A stretch of 64,000 nucleotides of DNA, taken from Zygnema cylindricum. Its lineage: Eukaryota; Streptophyta; Zygnematophyceae; Zygnematales; Zygnemataceae. The stretch spans positions 103,619 to 167,618 of the forward strand of contig JBBHKE010000883.1 of assembly GCA_037447655.1 (NCBI GenBank), given 5' to 3'. The position numbers and the translations under genes are program-made. The notes below the pieces were generated by a model. The model was not told the origin of the DNA and did no database searches. It saw nothing but the letters and a program-made list of their open reading frames with translations. This document shows, piece by piece, positions 1 to 11,900 of this stretch (positions are counted from its first letter, which is position 1; each line of letters starts with the position of its first letter).

Positions 1-1707
1 CTGCCCTTAGCCTTTCATGTCAAACCGACCTTTTAAGTCTTTCTTCAGTTTATTTATCTTTTCTAATGATCTACTCAAAACCAGCAAATCATCCACATAC
101 ATTGCAATAAAAATCACTCATTCTTCATCTTCAAACAAGTAAATTGAGTGATCTGAGCTAATTTTCAGATATCAAAGTCCGGTCAAAAATTCACCTAGTT
201 TCTTATTCCATTGTCGTGGTGTCTGTTTCATTCCATAGGGTGATTTTATTAACTTGCATACCTTCCTTTTCTCACCTTTTTCAACAAATCCTTCTGGTTG
301 TTTCATGAAGATCTCCTCATAAAGTTCTCCATTAAGGAAAGTTGTTTTTATATCCATCTGGTGAACCTCCATGTCTTCCACTGCCGTCAAACTTAGGAAA
401 AATCTTATTGAGGGAAATGTGACTACCTAAGCAAAAGTTTCCTCATAATCAATACCCTCTTTCTGTGTATACCCTTTAGCCAACAACCGAGCCTTATATC
501 TCTCAATAACATTATCTGGGTTCTCTTTGAGTTTGAACACCCACTTACATCCGACTGGTTTTCTGTCTGGTGGACAGTCCACGAGATCCCATGTATTTGC
601 CTCCATGATGGAGGCCATCTCTTCATTAATCGTACTAATCCATTATTTTCTCTCTAGACTGTCCACATCTTCTTAATATGTTTGTGGCTCATTTGAGTGA
701 GACTGTTTAGTAACCTTATTATTTAGCTCTCTCTCCCAGATGCGCTAGCTGCTCCTTCGTCCTCCCTCAAACTCAGACGCTAGTATTGATGGCAGCCTTG
801 GATTTCTTCTTTCCTTTTCCTCATCTCCCATTTCGGGTGGATCTTAGTCTTCTCCATCTTCTTCCATTATATCTGTTTCGGTCTGAATCACATCATTAGA
901 GAACTGTTCATCTTCTTGATGAACTTCATCTGAATTTGGTTCTTCTACTTGGATATTTTATGTAGAAATACTTCCTATGACATCTTCTTGCTTATTTTCA
1001 AACTTGATTCTCATTGTTTTAGTGTATTTGAATGAATCTATTGACTTCCCTTCATCCATTACTACTAGGTATTTGACCAAAATTACATCTTTCCTATCAA
1101 GATTATATATTTTGTATCCCTTTGTTTCATCGTCATAGCCTAGTAGGTAACCTAGTTTTCCTCTAGATTCTACTTTCCACTTTGACTTTTCATTGTCTAA
1201 GGTGTAAACTTGACTATCGAAGACTTTGAGATGTGATAAAATTTGTTTTATACCTGTCCATCTCTCATAACGTATTTTGTCTTTTACAAATGACGTTAGT
1301 ACTCTGCTTTTGAGATAATTAGCATAGTTCATGGCCTCTGCCCAAAAACGTCTTCCAATCTTTTTGTAATTCAACTTGGGGCTTGCACTCCAAGCCTAAA
1401 GTTATGTTTAGTCTTTCTGCAATCCCATTTTCTTATGGATTGTATGGAACTGTTTTCTGGGGTTGGATTCCCTCCCATTTCAAGTATTCCTCAAACTGAT
1501 TTGAGGTGTACTCCCCCCCATTATCACTTCTTAATATTTTAATAGGTGTTCCATACAACTTTTCACTCCAAGCTTTATATTATGTCAAGCATCTAGATGC
1601 TTCCGACTTGTGAGTGATAAAGTAAACCTTTGAATACCTAGACCAATCATCTGTCAAAGTCATCATATACCTTAATCCTCTTAGTAAGGGAACTCTAGCT
1701 AGTGCAC
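1..1707 (-). pseudogene. Ty1/copia pol fragment A1, part 1 (integrase to reverse transcriptase)
   Basis: Decayed minus-strand copia polyprotein that runs off the left edge. Reading on the minus strand from 1707 down, I see the integrase core with a SDNGGEYTSNQFE motif (about 1490-1540). Next is the integrase C-terminal region and hinge with YLLGYD and VVMDEGKS (958-1374). RT follows: GCKWVFKL (about 530-560), the VHQMDIKTTFLNGEL block (about 320-370) and SPYGMKQTPRQWN (about 205-245). Stops and frameshifts separate these pieces, so no product is expected. The protein is clearly related to family A of this window but visibly more diverged than A2-A5 are from each other, so it is an older copy or a sister subfamily. 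The copy resumes at 2772 after a solo LTR. RNase H would lie outside the window. Confidence 0.88.
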
Positions 1708-1712
1708 AGATG

Positions 1713-2766
1713 TGCAACTTTGAGACCTCCATAGTTCCTCAGAATGGACAGCTTGCAAAAAGCCTCTAGGATAACCCTGACCCCTTTGTGTTTCAGCTTG
1801 AATAAATGCCAACCTGGTTGACAAAAACTTTGACAACCTTCACCCTTGTGAAAGTAAGACTCCCCTAGGTCGATAGCAAATAGAATCTCTAAATTTGCTC
1901 CTCGAGCAATAAAAGTTGACCTTTTGTAAAGAAGCTCTTTGGGAGAGAGGGTCCTATCTACCAAATTTTTCTAAGTCCTATCTCTCTCTAAAACTCTATC
2001 TATATATATACAGCACTAATCATATTACATTGCCGTACACAAAAGTACAGCTGCCAGTGTACTTTCTATAGGAATATTGTACAACATGGCCTAAATGTCG
2101 ACACATGTCATATCCAGATTCGGTCCTGTAATTCTCGGAGATGCCGCGATTTAATGTAATTGTGCCACGTGTCATCCGATGTGGCGATGACCACAAACCG
2201 CCGAGATTCTCTTCTGCGATCTCGGCATTCTTCCCGGCCGTCCGATTAAATGCAGATTTCAATTATAGCCGTCATAAATACTTGCGCGGTATTTTTTTTC
2301 GTTTAAAGAAACAAATGCGCGGTACTCGTTTCTTATCCCTACCGCAATCCGTACTTTTACATTACTGAATCTATGTATCCCGTAAACAGTTATCGTTAAA
2401 TGAATTATCCTACGTGGTAACATTTAAATATCTAACAAACCCTATTGCATGTAACTTTAGTCCTAGACTTAATGGTTAAGTCTACCGGCTACCGGCGGCT
2501 TTAACGAACGGCAGGTTGCAGGATAAAATCCAAAATTTGACATCTCGCCTTTTAGTAAATAAACTACCTATCCGTAAATCAACTAATATTTTTCCCGTAA
2601 ACCTCTCAATAGCCTAGATAGCCACGGCTCTAGCTTCCTCTCCAACTTCTCAATGACTGCAACAAGTGGGGGAGTAGTAGAGAGAAGTTAGAGGGAGACT
2701 GCCTCGACTTCTTTTTGCATTTCATTTTAGACCTAGAAAATACTACAAGAACCATCAATTTCTACA
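1713..2766 (-). repeat. Solo LTR of copia family A, with target duplication AGATG
   Basis: A 1,054-bp LTR in minus orientation begins (minus strand) TGTAGAAATTGATGG at 2766 and ends at 1713. AGATG occurs directly on both sides (1708-1712 and 2767-2771), so this is a clean insertion later reduced to one LTR by LTR-LTR recombination. It splits the A1 integrase coding sequence. It contains the antisense tRNA-like segment (B-box-like GGATAAAATCC, 2521-2531) and CACGTG motifs near 2107 and 2167. Confidence 0.9.
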
Positions 2767-2771
2767 AGATG

Positions 2772-3348
2772 TAGGCATGTACTAGATCTAATATCTTAAA
2801 ACCTCTATCAGTGGCAATTTTTGGAAAAGGCAACTTATGTATTTTGCCTTGAGCACATCCAATGCAATCTCGTAGGCTCATCATATTCAAAATGCATTCC
2901 CTCTATCACTCTTTTTTTCTTCATTTCCTTTTACTTTTTTGCATGCATATGCCCAAGTCTTTTGTGCCACATCATCATATCATTCACACATGAATACAAA
3001 AGTTATTTCGTTCCATTACTCAAGACCGACCTGAATATTTTTTGACTTCTTTTCACAACTGTAAAATAAATGCCACCCTCAAAGCTAGTTGTGTAGACAC
3101 CCTTTTTGGTATTTGTCTCAAAACCTTTATCATCTAGCACACAGGTAGATATGAGGTTTTTTAAAAAGCTGCGGTATATAGAGTATATCTGTTAAGGTTA
3201 CCATGTACAGTTGTCCCTCTACCTAGATTTTCAGATAACCTAATTCTACTAAAATAATGGTTCCAACCCTTCGATCTCCATATTCTATCTTGACGGAAGG
3301 GATCTTCTTAAGCTTCACAAATCACTTTTTTTCTCTACACATGTGCAT
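2772..3348 (-). pseudogene. Ty1/copia pol fragment A1, part 2 (protease to integrase zinc-binding region)
   Basis: Continuation of A1 on the far side of the solo LTR. The minus strand encodes a degraded GAG-pre-integrase region: a CIGCAQGK-like zinc-binding segment followed by HKLPFPK (about 2825-2875). Upstream of it are remnants of the protease region (about 3240-3345), where the expected MHMC segment after the DSGA site is cut off by the LTR of B1 at 3354. The frame is broken repeatedly, and the gag part of this copy is not seen in the window. Confidence 0.75.
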
Positions 3349-3353
3349 AGATG

Positions 3354-4397
3354 TGTAATTTTGTGACCTCCATTGGTCCACAAAATGTCTAGCTTATATA
3401 AAGCCTCTAGGATAATATTTGCACTTTGACTTTGGCAATGAATAAGTGCCATCATGGCCTGAAAAAACACTGACCGACTACACCCTAGTGTAGCGTTGAC
3501 TCCCTTGAGTATACAGCAAAAAAAATCACTGATATTGCTCACCTGAGCATTAAGTTATGGTCGGCCAAATATGGCTTATATATAGAGAAACTCTTTGGGA
3601 GAGAGGTGGCTACTATAATTTTTCCAAAGTCCTAAACTTCTTCACGAAACTTACTACTAGTGTACCCTAACCAATCAAATGAAAGTGAGGTACAAGAAGG
3701 TACATGTACCGCTGTACTTATTGTACGACCATAGTACGACATCACCGTTCCGCCGACGCATGTCGGTTTCTGAGCCGTAGTTGCTCCCCCCGTTATATCC
3801 GCTCTCTAACCATATCTCGCCACGTGTCGTTCGCCGACATTGGCTTGCAAACCGCAAAATGTCCACTCCAAAATTCCGGCTCTTTTGCAAGCCGTCGATT
3901 GCGAACGGCATTTGATTTGGTTCGTTGAAATTAAATGTTGTTTGGTTTATTTCGTATGGTACAAAATGTCGTTTAGTTAATTCTGTGCAGTCTGGAATTC
4001 GTGCGGTTTAACTTGTTTCCGTGTACATTCCGTCTCGTAAGCAGTTAAATGTAATATATTGGGTCATTAACGTTTATATAACTATCGTACCCTATATGGT
4101 TTAGCATTGATCCTAGACTATAGGATAAAGTTACCCGCTACCAGATTCTTGACGGGCGGCAGGTACTAGGATCAAATCCTGGGTCCGTTAAGACATTTTT
4201 GGTACAACTACCAGAAACTACAGCATGTCTTTCTCTTTGGGCAGCATGGGCAACCATGGCTCTAACTGTCTCTCCAACCTTCAGTGACTGCAAAAGTGTA
4301 GGGGTTTGGAGAGTGGAGCGAAAGGCAGGCTACCTTTGCTGACTTCCTATTATTATTTTTTCTTTATTCAGACCTAGAAAATACATACATTTCAACA
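3354..4397 (-). repeat. 3' LTR of Gag-only copia element B1
   Basis: LTR in minus orientation, about 1,044 bp, joined at 4398 to a C-rich strand (polypurine tract on the minus strand: AAGGGGAG). It ends in the short U5 type (AGCCTCTAGGATAATATTTG). The antisense tRNA-like segment is present, with an AGGATCAAATCCT arm at 4168-4180. The left flank AGATG (3349-3353) cannot be checked against the other end, because the 5' LTR of B1 is broken. Confidence 0.82.
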
Positions 4398-6302
4398 CTC
4401 CCCTTATTTTCTAGTCTACTTTCTTTCAACTCCTACCAAATACATTTTTCTTTTCTTTTCCTTCTTTCTTTTCTTCACATAAATTTTAAGGAAATAATCT
4501 AATATTCAAACAAGTCTGTTAGATGAGCAGAAATAAACATTGCATCTTGTTGATCACACATCTTATTTAGCATCCCATTTTTCATAAATCTAAACAATGT
4601 TTTTATCCACCTCATCTCTTTTCCATCCACACAAAATCCATTTTTCTTCTTGTAATTCAAACAGCTAGCCCCATCTCCAATCTGCAAAACACACCCAGAT
4701 GCTAACCCTTTTACAAGCACACCTTCATAGATGGCATCACTCCCATTAGTGATGTCAAAACTATTACCCCCCAAATTTATCCTTAAATCAAGAGTCCCCA
4801 CTAAGTTCCTCATAAAATCTACATCTTCCAAACTCATATTTTTATCCATGATAATTACCCCATTTTTTGAACTTTCCTCACTCTCTCCCACGGAATAGTT
4901 TCCACTATCACTTTCTATTTTTATTTCCAAAATATATTTCTCCTCCCCTAAACTTTTAATCAAATATTCCTCTTCTCCCCTATCGTTTATAGCCTCCTTT
5001 AGATTTACTTCTCCCCTTTCCTCAGAATCCGTTGAAGTCCCCTTTTCTGACCAATTTTCTGCTTCCAAAATATCTATGAAACTATCCTCAATATTTTGAA
5101 CTCCCTCAAGTATCTCCTCTCTCTTTACTTCCCTTATACCTCCAAAAGCACACTGTTGCTTCAGTGGAATTTCTGTGTGTTTTTCTCTCTTCCCCATACT
5201 ACCGATGCGGAGAAGCTCCAACATATATTCGTCCTCTTTGTCCTCTTCCCTTTTTTCCTCCTCATCCACATTCCAACTCCTAAGTTCTTCCAAACAAGGG
5301 CATTCCTCCATATAATGACCCGGTTCCCTAAAAAACAAACAAACCCCCTTTTTCAAAGCTCCCCTTTCTTTTCCTCTCCCTCTCTTTCCACCAAAATTCT
5401 GATAAGGTTTACCTTTGTCTTTCTTCCTCTCATCACGCTTCCGCTCGTCACTGCCATTCCTCTCATCACCGCCAGTCACCACCAGCTTATAGTGCATTCA
5501 CCGTGTTACTTCCCCTACGAAGCTCCAAAGTGTTTTCCCTCACAAGAATTATCCCCATGGTAATGCTTCAAGTCCATGAGGAGCCATCCATTTCCTCCAT
5601 ATGGTTAATGATGTTTTCGTACTCATCTGAGAGTTTCGTGATTAGTATGTTAATCTTTCTCTCCTCACATTCTACATATCTCGCCCTAGCAAACTCAACA
5701 TATAACGCACCAATATCATTGCAAAACTGTATCATGCTACCGCCTTTATAAACATAGGCCCATATTTCCTGTTTTACTAACTGTTGCCTCTGTATAGTCT
5801 CACTCTTATAAATTTTTCTTAGTGTTTCCCATATTTTTGAAGACTTTGTTAGATTTAAAAGAGTGATAGCTATGGACTTCGACACATTTCTAAATATGAG
5901 ATGTTTTGCTATAGTGTTCTTATACTCCCAAATTCTACTATAAGTTTTATCAGTTTTAGTTAAAACCCTTAGAAGTGGGACCATAGCCGAGAGTCTAGCT
6001 CCCCTCATCATAGGTGTTCTTTTTTATTTCTCCCCTTTTCCCCCTTCCATGGCAATGATTTTCCCTTCACCTTCCGTTGCATTTCAAATCCGGTTGGTTT
6101 TCTGAGAAGCCCCAGATGAATCTCCGTAGTGAGCTCCACCAAAGCCAGGTGGCGGACACCTCACTTGTCCCGAAACAATTCCCCATAAGTTCTTTTCAAA
6201 AAGCAATCCCTCCATCGTAAACTCCCAATAAGTGAAGTTTGTTCTATCAAACATAGGCACCCTAGATGGTGAGCCTATAACCTGAAACTGTGAGACCTCC
6301 AA
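4398..6302 (-). pseudogene. B1 Gag-only polyprotein, broken
   Basis: Minus-strand Gag of family B in three pieces: 6302-6084, 6011-5568 and 5497-4499. The first two are in the same frame and separated by stops; the third is shifted by one base. The N-terminus reads MEVSQFQVIGSPSRVP but starts at TTG instead of ATG, so initiation is lost. The middle piece has the copia Gag signature IYKSETIQRQQLVKQEI. The third piece has a Lys/Arg-rich stretch, then a CCHC knuckle whose first cysteine pair is altered (CLFFREPGHYMEEC), an acidic linker, and the collapsed RT/RNase H tail (LGGNSFDITNGSDAIYEG, then MCDQQDAMFIS). No protease, integrase or RT catalytic site is present. It is a packaging-type protein relic, not an autonomous element. 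Confidence 0.82.
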
Positions 6303-6358
6303 TGGTCCTCTAAGTAGGCAGCACTTAAGAAGCTTATCTAGTTAGTGCTGACTCCAAG
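6288..6358 (-). repeat. Remnant of the 5' LTR of B1
   Basis: The last 71 bp of a long-U5-type LTR (AAGAAGCTTATCTAGTTAGTGC) adjoin the B1 primer-binding site. It is cut at 6358 by the LTR of A3. The remainder is not found beyond the other end of A3, so it was lost. Confidence 0.7.
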
Positions 6359-7427
6359 TGCAACTCTGAGACCACCATAGGACCTCAGAGTAAGCAGCTT
6401 ACACGAAGCTTCTAGGATAACCCTGACCCCTTTGTCTTTCAGCACGAATACCCCCCACCTTGGCAAACATAATCTCTGACCACCTTCAACCTTGTGAAGG
6501 CAAGACACTCCTGAGTCGATAGCAAGAAGAATCTCTGAATTTGCTCCCCTGAACAGTAAGTTATGGAGGGTCAAAGTTGACCTTTTGTACAAAAGCTCTT
6601 TGGGAGAGAGGGTCCTATCTACCAATTTTTTCTAAGTCCTAACTCTCTCACAAACTTTATCTACTAATACACAGAACGAATCATATAACACTTCCGTACA
6701 TAAAAGTACATCTGTCGGTGTACTTTCTGTACGGAAACTGTACAACATGGCCTAAAAGTCAACACATGTCATATCCGCGTTCGGTCCCAAAATCCCCAAG
6801 GATGTCGCGATCCAACGTAATTTTGCCACATGTCATCCGATGTGGGGATGACCACAAACCGCCGAAATTCTCTTCCGCGATCTCGGCTTTCTTCCAGGCC
6901 GTCCGATTAAATGCAGATTTCAATCGTAGCCGTGATAAATACTTGCGTGGTATTTATTTTGTTAAAGAAATAAATGCGCGGTACTAGTTTCTTACACATA
7001 CCGTAATCCGTACTTTTACATAACTGGATCTGTGTTTCCCGTAAACAGTTGTAGTTTTATGAATTATCCTACGTAATAATATTTACATAAATATCAAACC
7101 CTATATCATACATCATCAGTCTTAGACTTAACGGCTACAACTACTGGCCACCGGCTACCTTTTTTTTCGCAAATACCAAAATCAAATCCCGATTCTGACA
7201 TCTATCCTTTTAGTAAATAAACTAGTTACCGGTATATAAACTAATCCATTTCCCGTAAACCTCTGGATAGCCAAGGTAGCCATGGCTCTAGCTTCCACTC
7301 CAACTTCCCAGTGACTGCGACAACTGTGGGAGTTTGGAGAGAGAAGTTAGAGATAGACTACCTCGGCTGCTTTCTGTATTTTAATTTAGACCTAGAAAAT
7401 ACTTAAAAGGAACCATCAATTTCTACA
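6359..7427 (-). repeat. 3' LTR of copia element A3
   Basis: Family A LTR, about 1,069 bp, in minus orientation: TGTAGAAATTGATGG at 7427 down to 6359. It adjoins the A3 internal region through a decayed polypurine tract (CTCGCGTTATTTTCTAG on the plus strand). The left flank is CCAAG. There is no second LTR to compare, since A3 lacks its 5' end. Confidence 0.85.
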
Positions 7428-10400
7428 CTCGCGTTATTTTCTAGTCAATCTTTAATTTTCAGACCACACTTCTCCCTGCAAAAAATTAGCTTACGGGAAG
7501 GCACAGGTTTGGTCATCATATTTGCTACCATCTCCCTATCTGGTCGGTACCTTTAACTGATTATTTTGTTTTCTACTTTCTCTCTAACAAAGCTGAGTCT
7601 AATGTCCATGTGTTTAGCTTTAAAATGATGTTTAGGATTGGCAGAAATAGCGATTGCTGCCTGATTATCACAAAAAAAATTCTGCACACCACTCTTAAGG
7701 TGACCAAGCTCACTAAGCAAAGAATTGACCCACATCAATTCTTTTACAGCAGAGCAAGAGGCCATATACTCAGCCTCCATGGTGGATTGAGCAATAACTT
7801 TTTGTTGTTTGCTACTCCAACAGCAAGCCCCATCACCCACATATAATACATATCCAGAAGTGCATCTCCTCATCGGAGCATCACCATAACTGGCAACACT
7901 CCAAGTAGTGATGTCAGTATTCTCCCCACCCAAATGCAACCATAGATCCCTAGTTCCTATCAAATATCTAAGGACTCTCTTAGCTGCCTCCCAATCCTTC
8001 TTAGTGGGAGCATTTAGACTTCTACTCAGCACTCCTACAGCTGCAGCTAAATCTGACCGGGTATAATTCATAAAATAGATTAGGCTTCCCACTACTTGTC
8101 TGTAATGAATAGTCTGCATGAACTTCTGTTCTTCGTGACTTAACTCCTCATCTAAGACTATGACTCCTTCTTCTTAACTCCCCTCTCTTCCCTTCTTTAA
8201 CTCCATTGGAGTTGTATAACTATTAGTTTTATCCATCTGAATTTTTTCCATCATGTTCCCTATTGCTTCATTTTGAGTCAATCTTATAATCTTTCTTTCT
8301 TGGTCTCTTTCTACTTGAATTCCCAAAATATATTTTGCTTCCCCTATATCCTTCATTTCAAATCTCCCCTTAAGATCGGTTTTCAGTATATTAATTTTTT
8401 CCATTGATTTACTTAAAACAAGCAAATCATCAACATAAATTGCAATAAATATAAAACCTTCCTCATCTTCGAAAACATAGATTGAGTGATCTGAGCTGAT
8501 CCATATATATCCTAGACCGGTAAGAAACTCATCAAGTTTCTTATTCCACTGTCGAGGCGCCTGTTTCAAACCGTAAAGTGATTTAATCAGCCGGCATACC
8601 TAAATCCTTCGGGTTGTCGCATGAAGATCTCCTCTTCCAATTCTCCATGCAAAAAGGCAACCTTGATGTCCATCTGGTGCACCTTCAGGTCTTCCGCTGC
8701 TGCTAGACTAAAAAGTATGCGGACGCAAGGAAATCTGACAACCGGGGCAAAGGTTTCCTCGTTGTCGATTCCCTCCTTTTGTGTAAATCCCTTTGCCACT
8801 AATCAGGCCTTATAACGCTCGATTGTGTTATGTGGGTTCAATTTTAATTTGAAAACCCACTTACAACCGATTCGTTTTCGGTTAGGTGGACAATCCACCA
8901 GCTTCCAAGTATCGGCTACCATAATTGAGGCCATCTCCTCATTGATGGGTGACTTCCACCGGTTTCTTTCTGGACAAGTCATTGCCTCTCCATAAGTTTG
9001 AGGTTCATCTTGATGAGATAGTTTAGTTACCTTGTTAATAACCTGTTTTTCTTGTAGTCTTTTGCTACTTCTCCTTCCCCCCACAAAATCTGAGGCCGGA
9101 ATAGATGGTTCTCGTGGATTCTTTCGAACAAACTCGGCTTCTCCCCTATCTCTTGATTCCGAATCAATTTCCACCACGTCTTGCGCTTTGGGTAGAGTTG
9201 TCACTGGAGTTTCCACAGCCGAGTCCTTTTCGGTCTGATTTGTATCTCTAAAAATGTCATCTTGTCTAAAACCTGGATAGTTAAGAAGCTCAAAGTCATC
9301 GGAATTTTCTGACTCAAATATGATTTTTACTGACTTTGTATATTTGAAGGGATCCACAAACTTTCCTTCATCCATAACTACTAGATGCTTTACTAAGATT
9401 ATATCTTCCCTTTTTAGATCATAAACTCTATATCCTTTAACATCCTCATCATATCCTAATAAGTATCTCGGTTTTCCTTTAGGATCTAGCTTCCAATTAG
9501 ACCGATCTGTATCTAGACTGAATACTGGACTGCCGAAAACCTTTAAGTGAGATATGTCTAGTTTTCGGCCTATCCATCTCTCATAAGGTGTTTGATCTTT
9601 TATAGCTGAAGTAAGAACTCTATTTTAAAGGTAATTAGCACAGTTCATTGCTTCAGCCCAAAACCTTTTTCCTATCTTCTTGTCCGACAACATACTTCTA
9701 GCACTATCACATAGTGTCTTATTTAATATTTCAGCAACCCCATTCTGTTCTGGGTTTTTTGGAACTGTCTTTTGGTGTTGGACTCCATCTTCCCTCAAAA
9801 AATCCTCAAACTGGTTAGAAGTATACTCTCCACCATTGTCACTCCTTACTCTCTAGATTGGAGTTTCATGGAGTTTTTCGCTCCATACTTTATATTGTCT
9901 AAAACAATCCTCAGCTTCTGACTTATTTTTCAAAAAATACACCCTGGAATACCGAGACCAATCATCACTTATAGTCATCATAAATCTCTTCCCCCCCCGA
10001 TGAGGGCACTTTGGTCGGTCCCAAATATTTGTGTTTACTAAATCTATAATTTTTTCTCCCCTATAGGTGGCTGTTTTGGGAAAGGGCAATCTGTGTGCTT
10101 TACCTTGAGCACATCCACTACAATCATTTAGATTCTCACTCTCATTGAACTGAATTCTTCCACCACTCCCATCTTTTTCATCTCTCTTAACTTATCTAGA
10201 TTCACATGCCCAAGCCTCTTATGCCACATCATTATATCATGAACACCAGCATAATAAAGTTTCTTCTTTTCATTGCTTAAAATTAGCCTAAACATCCCTT
10301 GGCTACCTTTTTCAGCGGTGAAATAAACTTCCTCCTAAAAAAAAGCAATAAAGACTCCTTTCCTAGTGCTAGTATCAAAACCCTTATCATCTAATATAGA

Positions 10401-10918
10401 CGTAGAGATGAGGTTTTTGTTCAGCCTCGGAATAAATAATACATCGGAGAATGTAACTATGGATGTCTTTCTCTACTAACACTTTCAGATCTAGCGATCC
10501 TAGAAAAGTAGTAGTGACTATCCTCCCATCCCTGTACTCTATCTCTACGGTAGGAATCTTTCTTATCTTAGTGAACAGGTGTTTATCCTTACTTATGTGC
10601 ATGGAGGCACCTGAATCTACAATCCAGCGTGCTTCACCTTTCAATCCACCGAAAGCACATTTCTGCTTTCGTGGAATTTCTACCTCATTTGTCGATTCCA
10701 ACTCCTCATCCTATATGAGCTCTTTGTCCTAGACTTTAGAATCCACCTCATGTACGTGTGTCACAAGGGCCTTTTTCTTTCCTCTCGGGGTTCCACCGGT
10801 CTGCCCCTCGTTTTACCAAAGCTCGGTTAGTTTAGTGCACTCCGCCATATAGTGCCCTGGTTTCTTACAGAAATGGCATAAACCCTTGAGAGCCCTTGGT
10901 CCGAACTCGTCAATCTGA
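7428..10918 (-). pseudogene. A3 gag-pol, 5'-truncated Ty1/copia polyprotein
   Basis: Minus-strand polyprotein with domains in copia order. First is the Gag zinc knuckle CHFCKKPGHYMAEC (about 10837-10878), then protease with an intact DSGA (about 10604-10615). Next come the integrase HHCC region (about 10090-10260), the integrase core (9853-10089, DDWSRYSRVYF) and hinge (8803-9375). RT follows (8799-8174, YVDDLLVL near 8420-8445), then RNase H (8119-7553) with MEAEYMAS and CDNQAA. Frame breaks separate 7553/8174, 8569/8587, 8799/8803, 9375/9853 and others, and RNase H has the altered WSVASYGD. The N-terminal half of Gag and the 5' LTR are missing. The copy stops abruptly at about 10918 within gag. 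The intact protease site distinguishes it from A2 and A4. Confidence 0.88.
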
Positions 10919-11765
10919 GACAATATTTTGAAACAATTGCTGCTAGTGAAGATGAAGAAGAAGCAGCAGTAGTAGTCATTGTTGAACATATCAAGAGAGG
11001 AAGCTTCCACAAATACCGATGGCAAAACAGCAACTTTGAAAGACAATAACTTTCAACACAGGGAAACAATAGTCCTACAAATTTAGCACATTGTAGATAT
11101 CATACAAACAAACAGACACATAAAATTTTACTTAATTCTGCTTTCAATTCTGTGAGATATTTAGAGGTGAATTTTCATAAAACTGAGTGAACAGTTTTTC
11201 ATATCATTTGTTCCTAATAACTCAAATTCACTAAGTCCTACTTCTATACACTTAAACTACACTAAGCTTTACGGAGGCATTCCAGCCGTACATCTAACAT
11301 TCTAACACAAGAAATAATGTGAGTATACGTGTGTACTGAAGGTATGTCATAATCCACATTGTCAACACTAAACAACTAGTTCGCTATAGACAAAATTATG
11401 TTCTACCAAATATTTACACCGACGTTGAGACAACGTAAAGTTATAGTGATCTAGTCACGCCTCGTCAGCATTTGTTGCCTATGGCTGTTAGCCGTCCGAA
11501 TAGAGGATTTTTGCACCGTAGATGTGACTTCACAAAGTCCCATGGTCCTGCCAAACTTCTGTACATACACGGAGGACATACTTACGCATTTCTTTCAAGT
11601 GATGACGCGTGTCCCAAATATGAATGAACCGTGAACTCCCAACTTCACTGTCACACTAATTTCGGTTAATGTTGAACCGAACTCAACCAAAAATAATCTT
11701 TAGTCCTGAACAGCTCTCTCTCCCTCATAGTTGAGGCATAGAGTGGACTAAATCTTTCTAAAAAC
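10919..11765. other. Unassigned segment between A3 and B2
   Basis: About 850 bp that resembles no LTR or internal region elsewhere in the window. It begins exactly where A3 gag breaks off and ends where the truncated LTR of B2 begins. The plus strand has a short open stretch to a stop at 11047 with an acidic run (ASEDEEEAAVVVIVEH); I do not recognise it. The rest is AT-rich without a convincing frame. It may be host DNA or the remains of another element. Confidence 0.45.
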
Positions 11766-11900
11766 AACAGCTCTAACTCCTTTTCTAGCCTTCAGTGACT
11801 ACAACAAGTGTGGGGGCTTGGCGAAGGGAGTTAGAGGCAGATTGCCTTTGCTCTTTTTTTGTATCCTATTAAAGACCTAGAAAATACTCAAATATCAACA
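11766..11900 (-). repeat. Truncated 3' LTR of Gag-only element B2
   Basis: Only the first 135 bp of the LTR survive: TGTTGATATTTGAGTATTTTC at 11900, then the terminal hairpin region with GCCTTCAGTGACTACAACAAG. Homology stops near 11766, where unassigned DNA starts. Confidence 0.72.

Noticed and set aside
3349-3353. AGATG beside B1 as proof of a target duplication
   Set aside because: The opposite end of B1 is lost, so the match to the AGATG of the solo LTR at 1708 may be coincidence.
10813-11069. Minus-strand frames joining the A3 zinc knuckle to the orphan segment as a fusion gene
   Set aside because: The open stretch crosses a breakpoint by chance; the part outside gag has low-complexity composition and no start signal.
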